Shown one piece after another: positions 60,931-64,000 of a stretch of DNA of 64,000 nucleotides. The notes beneath the pieces were generated by a model, which was not told where the DNA came from, ran no database searches, and worked only from the letters and a program-made list of their open reading frames with translations. Position 1 is the first letter of the stretch, and the number at the start of each line of letters is the position of its first letter. The translations under genes and the position numbers were made by a program. Source of the stretch: Rothia gullae (GTDB taxonomy: Bacteria; Actinomycetota; Actinomycetes; Actinomycetales; Micrococcaceae); NCBI RefSeq assembly GCF_024294905.1, contig NZ_JANCOC010000013.1, positions 1-64,000 on the forward strand, given 5' to 3'.

Positions 60931-61015
60931 CTAGTCCAGTTTGTTTTAGCCTAGCTCAGGTTTGGTCTAGTCCAGCTCGGGCTTCGTCTAATCTAGCTCT
61001 TCTAGCTCTGGCTTA
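60931..61015. repeat. Degenerate tandem repeats around the stop of the MBL gene
   Basis: Imperfect 17-21-bp units built on CTAGTCCAG/CTAGCTCAG followed by TTTG or CTCGG run from the rph-MBL gap into the last codons of the MBL gene (encoding KPELEELD). Expansion here may have created the acidic tail. Confidence 0.55.
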
Positions 61016-61890
61016 GGGAGCGCAATCGCGGTGTTCAGCGGCGGATCGAGCACCTCCACCACGTTCAGGGTGGACGTGACCGGGTGAGCCTCCGTCGGGC
61101 GCGGGTAGATGCGGTAGCTTGCCGCCATTTCGGCAATGCCGACCGGTCCGGAGAAGGCGCTACGCGCCTCCGCATAGGCGATGTCCGGGTCGTTCCACAC
61201 GGGCAGGTGGGTCAGCAACAGGTTACGCACGCCCGCCTCCGTGGCAGCCTCGCCGGCGCGCTTGCCGGTCAGGTGAATACCGCGCAGGGCGTCGTCGCGA
61301 CCCTCCTGGTAGGCTGCCTCGCAGAGGAACAGGTCAGCGCCGCGTGCAGCCTTGACCAGGCCCTCGCACAGGTCGGTATCGCCCGAGTACGAGAACACGG
61401 TGTGGCCCTCGCGGTCGTTGCAGGTGATGCGCAGCGCGTACGGGTCCTTCGAGGGGTGAACCACGCGGAACGGCTCCACGCGGAAGGGACCGATCTGCAC
61501 GGGCTCACCCTCAGTCCAGGTGTGGTACTCGAACTCGGTGCTCATGCCCGGGTCCGGGTCTAGGCCGTGAGTCGCCGAAAGGTACTCGTTAATCGCGGCG
61601 GGACCGTACAGCGGAATGCGACCCTTGGGCCATCCGCGCGGATCCCACTTGACCGCCACGTGCATACCGGACAGGTCGATGCAGTGGTCCGGGTGCAGGT
61701 GCGAAATCAGAATCGCGTCGATATCGCTCAGGTCGATGTGGCGCTGGAGCATGCCGAGGGAGCCGTTGCCCATGTCCATGATGATGCGCCAGGTTCGACC
61801 CGCAAAGTCCGTGGCGGTGAGCATGTAGCAACTAGCCGGTGAGACGGGGCCGGGAAATGAGCCCGTGCAACCGATAACGGTTAGACGCAT
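60988..61890 (-). CDS. Metallo-beta-lactamase-fold hydrolase, cAMP-phosphodiesterase-like (Rv1339 type)
   Basis: The protein has 300 residues. The metal site [10 protein letters not shown] is the HxHxDH motif; [10 protein letters not shown] and LLTHLPVW supply further ligands. The family includes Rv1339 of M. tuberculosis, an atypical class II cAMP phosphodiesterase, and the gene order murI-this gene-rph-rdgB is the same. cAMP hydrolysis is inferred from family and position. Its ATG lies 10 nt inside the end of murI, so translation is coupled. Confidence 0.85.
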   Translation of the reverse strand: MRLTVIGCTGSFPGPVSPASCYMLTATDFAGRTWRIIMDMGNGSLGMLQRHIDLSDIDAILISHLHPDHCIDLSGMHVAVKWDPRGWPKGRIPLYGPAAINEYLSATHGLDPDPGMSTEFEYHTWTEGEPVQIGPFRVEPFRVVHPSKDPYALRITCNDREGHTVFSYSGDTDLCEGLVKAARGADLFLCEAAYQEGRDDALRGIHLTGKRAGEAATEAGVRNLLLTHLPVWNDPDIAYAEARSAFSGPVGIAEMAASYRIYPRPTEAHPVTSTLNVVEVLDPPLNTAIALPKPELEELD

Positions 61891-62933
61891 GAGGTGTCGT
61901 CCTTAGGGGTGGTGCCGGAAAATTCGGTGTCCGCGACAGTGTGTACTGCCTCTGCAGGATCTGCCGATTCGTCGAGGGTAATGCTGCGGTGTGCCGCAAG
62001 CATTTCAGGGGTGAGTGCCGCCAGCGAGCCGGTCGGGTAGCGTTCCGCCACGGAGCTGGTGTGGCGAACGTTGGTAACCTCGGGGCCGAGGAATCGGCGC
62101 GCCAGGTGCGAGAACGTCTCAGATTCGCCGGTAGCGAGGAATTCGTGGTGCGGGTTTTCCTCGGGGACCGGGCTTTCAATGGCATGGTTGAGCAGTTCGC
62201 GGTACACGTCCTTCGCGGTCTCATCCGCGGAGGAAACCAGGGTGACATCCTCACCCATAATGTAGGAAATCACGCCGGTCAGTAGCGGGTAGTGGGTACA
62301 GCCGAGCACGAGGGTGTCCACGCCGGCATCCTTGAGCGGCTGCAGGTACTCGCGGGCGGTCTCCAGCAGCTCGGGGCCGGAGGTAATGCCCTTCTCCACG
62401 AACTCCACGAAGCGCGGGCACGCCACCGAGTACACCTCAAGGTTCGGGGTAATCGCGAAAGTGTCCTCGTAGGCGCGGGAGGTGACGGTCGCCTCGGTCG
62501 CAATCACGCCGATCTTGCGGTTGCGGGTTGCGGCGAGCGCACGGCGGGCGGCGGGCTGAATCACCTCGATGACGGGGATGCTGTACTGGCGGGTGTAGCG
62601 TTCGCGGGCGTCGCGGAGCACCGCTGCGGAGGCGGTGTTGCAGGCGATGACGAGCATTTTCACGCCGGAGTCGACGAGTTCGTCCATGATGCGCAGGGCG
62701 TTGGCGCGTACTTCTGCGATTTTGAGGGGGCCGTAGGGGCCGTGGGCGGTGTCACCGACGTAGATGATGCGTTCGTGAGGCAGCTGGTCCATGATGGCGC
62801 GTGCCACGGTGAGTCCGCCAACGCCGGAGTCGAAGACGCCGATGGGTGCCGCGGCGGTGGGGCCTACGGGCGCAGGGCTTCCCCAGGGGGTGCGGGCACG
62901 GTAGGGATTTGTTGCGTCGATGCTGTCACTCAT
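61881..62933 (-). CDS. murI: Glutamate racemase with C-terminal extension
   Basis: MurI (350 aa) makes D-glutamate for peptidoglycan. [39 protein letters not shown] (first catalytic Cys) and [14 protein letters not shown] (second Cys) are visible. Usual length is about 265-280. A short N-terminal extension (about 30 residues) and a long tail after the racemase domain ([34 protein letters not shown]) make up the rest. It is the first gene of the murI-MBL-rph-rdgB cluster. Confidence 0.95.
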   Translation of the reverse strand: MSDSIDATNPYRARTPWGSPAPVGPTAAAPIGVFDSGVGGLTVARAIMDQLPHERIIYVGDTAHGPYGPLKIAEVRANALRIMDELVDSGVKMLVIACNTASAAVLRDARERYTRQYSIPVIEVIQPAARRALAATRNRKIGVIATEATVTSRAYEDTFAITPNLEVYSVACPRFVEFVEKGITSGPELLETAREYLQPLKDAGVDTLVLGCTHYPLLTGVISYIMGEDVTLVSSADETAKDVYRELLNHAIESPVPEENPHHEFLATGESETFSHLARRFLGPEVTNVRHTSSVAERYPTGSLAALTPEMLAAHRSITLDESADPAEAVHTVADTEFSGTTPKDDTSCV

Positions 62934-63087
62934 GTGTCACCTACACTTCGTTATCGGTCGGGTACCACGTTCTATGCTAACTCGCTAAGGTTACCCTTTT
63001 AGCCCGTTGAGCGGTTAGATGAGTCGAGAACCACCATTATGTGGTTGTATATGACGGTAGTTTGAAGGGTTATTCGAAAAATTCGTT

Positions 63088-63708
63088 CTATTCTTGCTCT
63101 TTTTCCCCGCTAAATACTCCGCCGGACTTTTCCTCTTCTTCGTCGTCCAGGTTCTCGAGCATGGCGAGCATGAGCGAGTCCTGAACCCAGGAGACGAAGT
63201 TGTACACCACAGCCATGTACTCTTCTTGAGTCTTAATTTCGGAAGGGTCGGTGAACGCCGCAATATCTTCTGCGGTGTCTTCGTCCACGATGTAGAGGCG
63301 GTCGGCGAGCACCAGGCGAATATCACCGAGCGCGGCAGCCCATGCGCGGGCGTGTTCTTCGTTCAGGCGCAGGTCGCTGGACTCAATGTCGAAGGCGAGC
63401 ATGGCGAGGTTCGCGCGTTTGGTTTCGCGCAGGTCGCGTTCGGTGTAGCGGCGGTATTCGGTGGCGGTCTCGTCGTTACTGCTTGCGTCGGGGAGCAGGC
63501 GTGCTACGGCACTGTCGGCGGGGATGGTGGGGTTTTCGGTGATGCCGACCAGCGCCTCCAGCGGGTCGACGGTGCCGCCGTCGACGGTGGTATCTGCCGG
63601 GCGCAGTAGCGCGCGCACGTCTTCGGCAAGTTCGCGGATCAGGTCGCGTTCGGCGGGTTCGAAGGAGGCGGTGTAGCCTCCGGGTGTGCGGCGGAAGGGT
63701 CGCGCCAT
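63088..63708 (-). CDS. DUF2017 protein
   Basis: The protein has 206 residues. [53 protein letters not shown] and EYMAVVYNFVSWVQDSLMLA match DUF2017, an actinobacterial family of unknown function encoded next to clpS. The C-terminus is very acidic (DDEEEEKSGG). Its ATG abuts the clpS stop (63708), suggesting coupling. Confidence 0.9.
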   Translation of the reverse strand: MARPFRRTPGGYTASFEPAERDLIRELAEDVRALLRPADTTVDGGTVDPLEALVGITENPTIPADSAVARLLPDASSNDETATEYRRYTERDLRETKRANLAMLAFDIESSDLRLNEEHARAWAAALGDIRLVLADRLYIVDEDTAEDIAAFTDPSEIKTQEEYMAVVYNFVSWVQDSLMLAMLENLDDEEEEKSGGVFSGEKEQE

Positions 63709-64000
63709 TAGTTTTCTACTTTCTCGAAGGTTGCCAGCAGGCCCCAGGCGTGCATTGCCTGGGTGTGTTTTTCGGCGTCTTCGCGTGAACCGATGAAGAC
63801 GACTGCCTTGCCGTTGTTGTGTACCTGCAACATGAGCTCTTCTGCGCGGGCGCGGGAGTAGCCAAAGTGGCTGCGGAAGACGTAGGACACGTAGGTCATG
63901 AGGTTGACGGGGTCATTCCAGACGATGACTTTCCAGGGGGTGTCTGTGGCGAGGATGTTCTCCAGGGCGGTGTCGAGGTCGGTGTCCTCGAGGGTTCCGG
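63708..64000 (-). CDS. clpS: ATP-dependent Clp protease adaptor ClpS (5' end outside window)
   Basis: The minus frame is open from the window edge to 63708. It reads [20 protein letters not shown], then [30 protein letters not shown] and [20 protein letters not shown], the complete ClpS core. ClpS delivers N-degron substrates to ClpA/ClpC; the NDPVN segment contains the binding-pocket Asn/Asp. The shorter frame from the internal ATG at 63899 would lack the first strand and is not the true start. Confidence 0.95.
   Translation of the reverse strand, partial: GTLEDTDLDTALENILATDTPWKVIVWNDPVNLMTYVSYVFRSHFGYSRARAEELMLQVHNNGKAVVFIGSREDAEKHTQAMHAWGLLATFEKVEN

Noticed and set aside
1..64000. tRNA, rRNA, insertion sequences, classical riboswitches
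   Set aside because: None could be recognised by reading both strands. A tRNAscan/Infernal run would be decisive for small RNAs.

Overview
The window looks like chromosomal DNA from an actinobacterium of the Micrococcaceae, most likely a Rothia species from the mouth or airway. The reasons are the moderately high GC content, an actinobacterial gene order (RNase D, dxs, TRAM methyltransferase, permease, ceoB/ceoC, DUF3159, OB-fold, DUF3710, dut, DUF4193, sepH; and murI, cAMP-phosphodiesterase-like MBL, rph, rdgB), a fused CydDC, and actinobacteria-specific families (DUF3159, DUF3710, DUF4193, DUF5998, DUF2017, SepH). The genus call is an inference. No tRNA, rRNA or insertion sequence was recognised.

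Layout. Positions 1-5000 are surface and accessory genes: the 5' part of a secreted double beta-propeller protein with KPADP repeats, a decayed SLH-domain gene and a PnuC-like transporter. Positions 5077-17827 are a complete type I-E CRISPR-Cas locus. It has a 5-repeat array, a two-gene phage-like cassette, a 29-repeat array with its leader, cas2-cas1, an internal terminator, cas6e-cas5e-cas7e-cse2-cas8e (all minus strand), and a divergent cas3 (plus strand). Between cas8e and cas3 sits an isolated two-repeat unit. Its 27-nt spacer partly matches the DNA just upstream of the -35 box of the cas8e promoter, the architecture expected of a crRNA-like guide with which Cascade represses its own operon.

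Positions 17966-25100 hold zapE, a lipoprotein and a frameshifted secreted protein (C7 tract), ybaK, msrB, RNase D and a Rieske lipoprotein, with long inverted repeats in the intergenic DNA. Positions 25275-40321 are housekeeping: isoprenoid precursor synthesis (dxs), RNA methylation, potassium uptake (KimA-like permease with two TrkA/RCK proteins), dUTPase and its conserved neighbours, the septation protein SepH and a phosphodiesterase. Positions 40608-57405 are bounded by topoisomerase IV parC and parE and contain the cytochrome bd cluster (cydA, cydB, fused cydDC), interrupted by a MacAB-like exporter with a lipoprotein. Positions 57824-64000 carry a membrane protein, rdgB, rph, an MBL phosphodiesterase-like gene, murI, DUF2017 and a truncated clpS.

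Recurring oddities are G/C homopolymers of 7-9 bases (one in a broken reading frame, one in a coding region, others in leaders or intergenic DNA) and short degenerate tandem repeats in many intergenic gaps.
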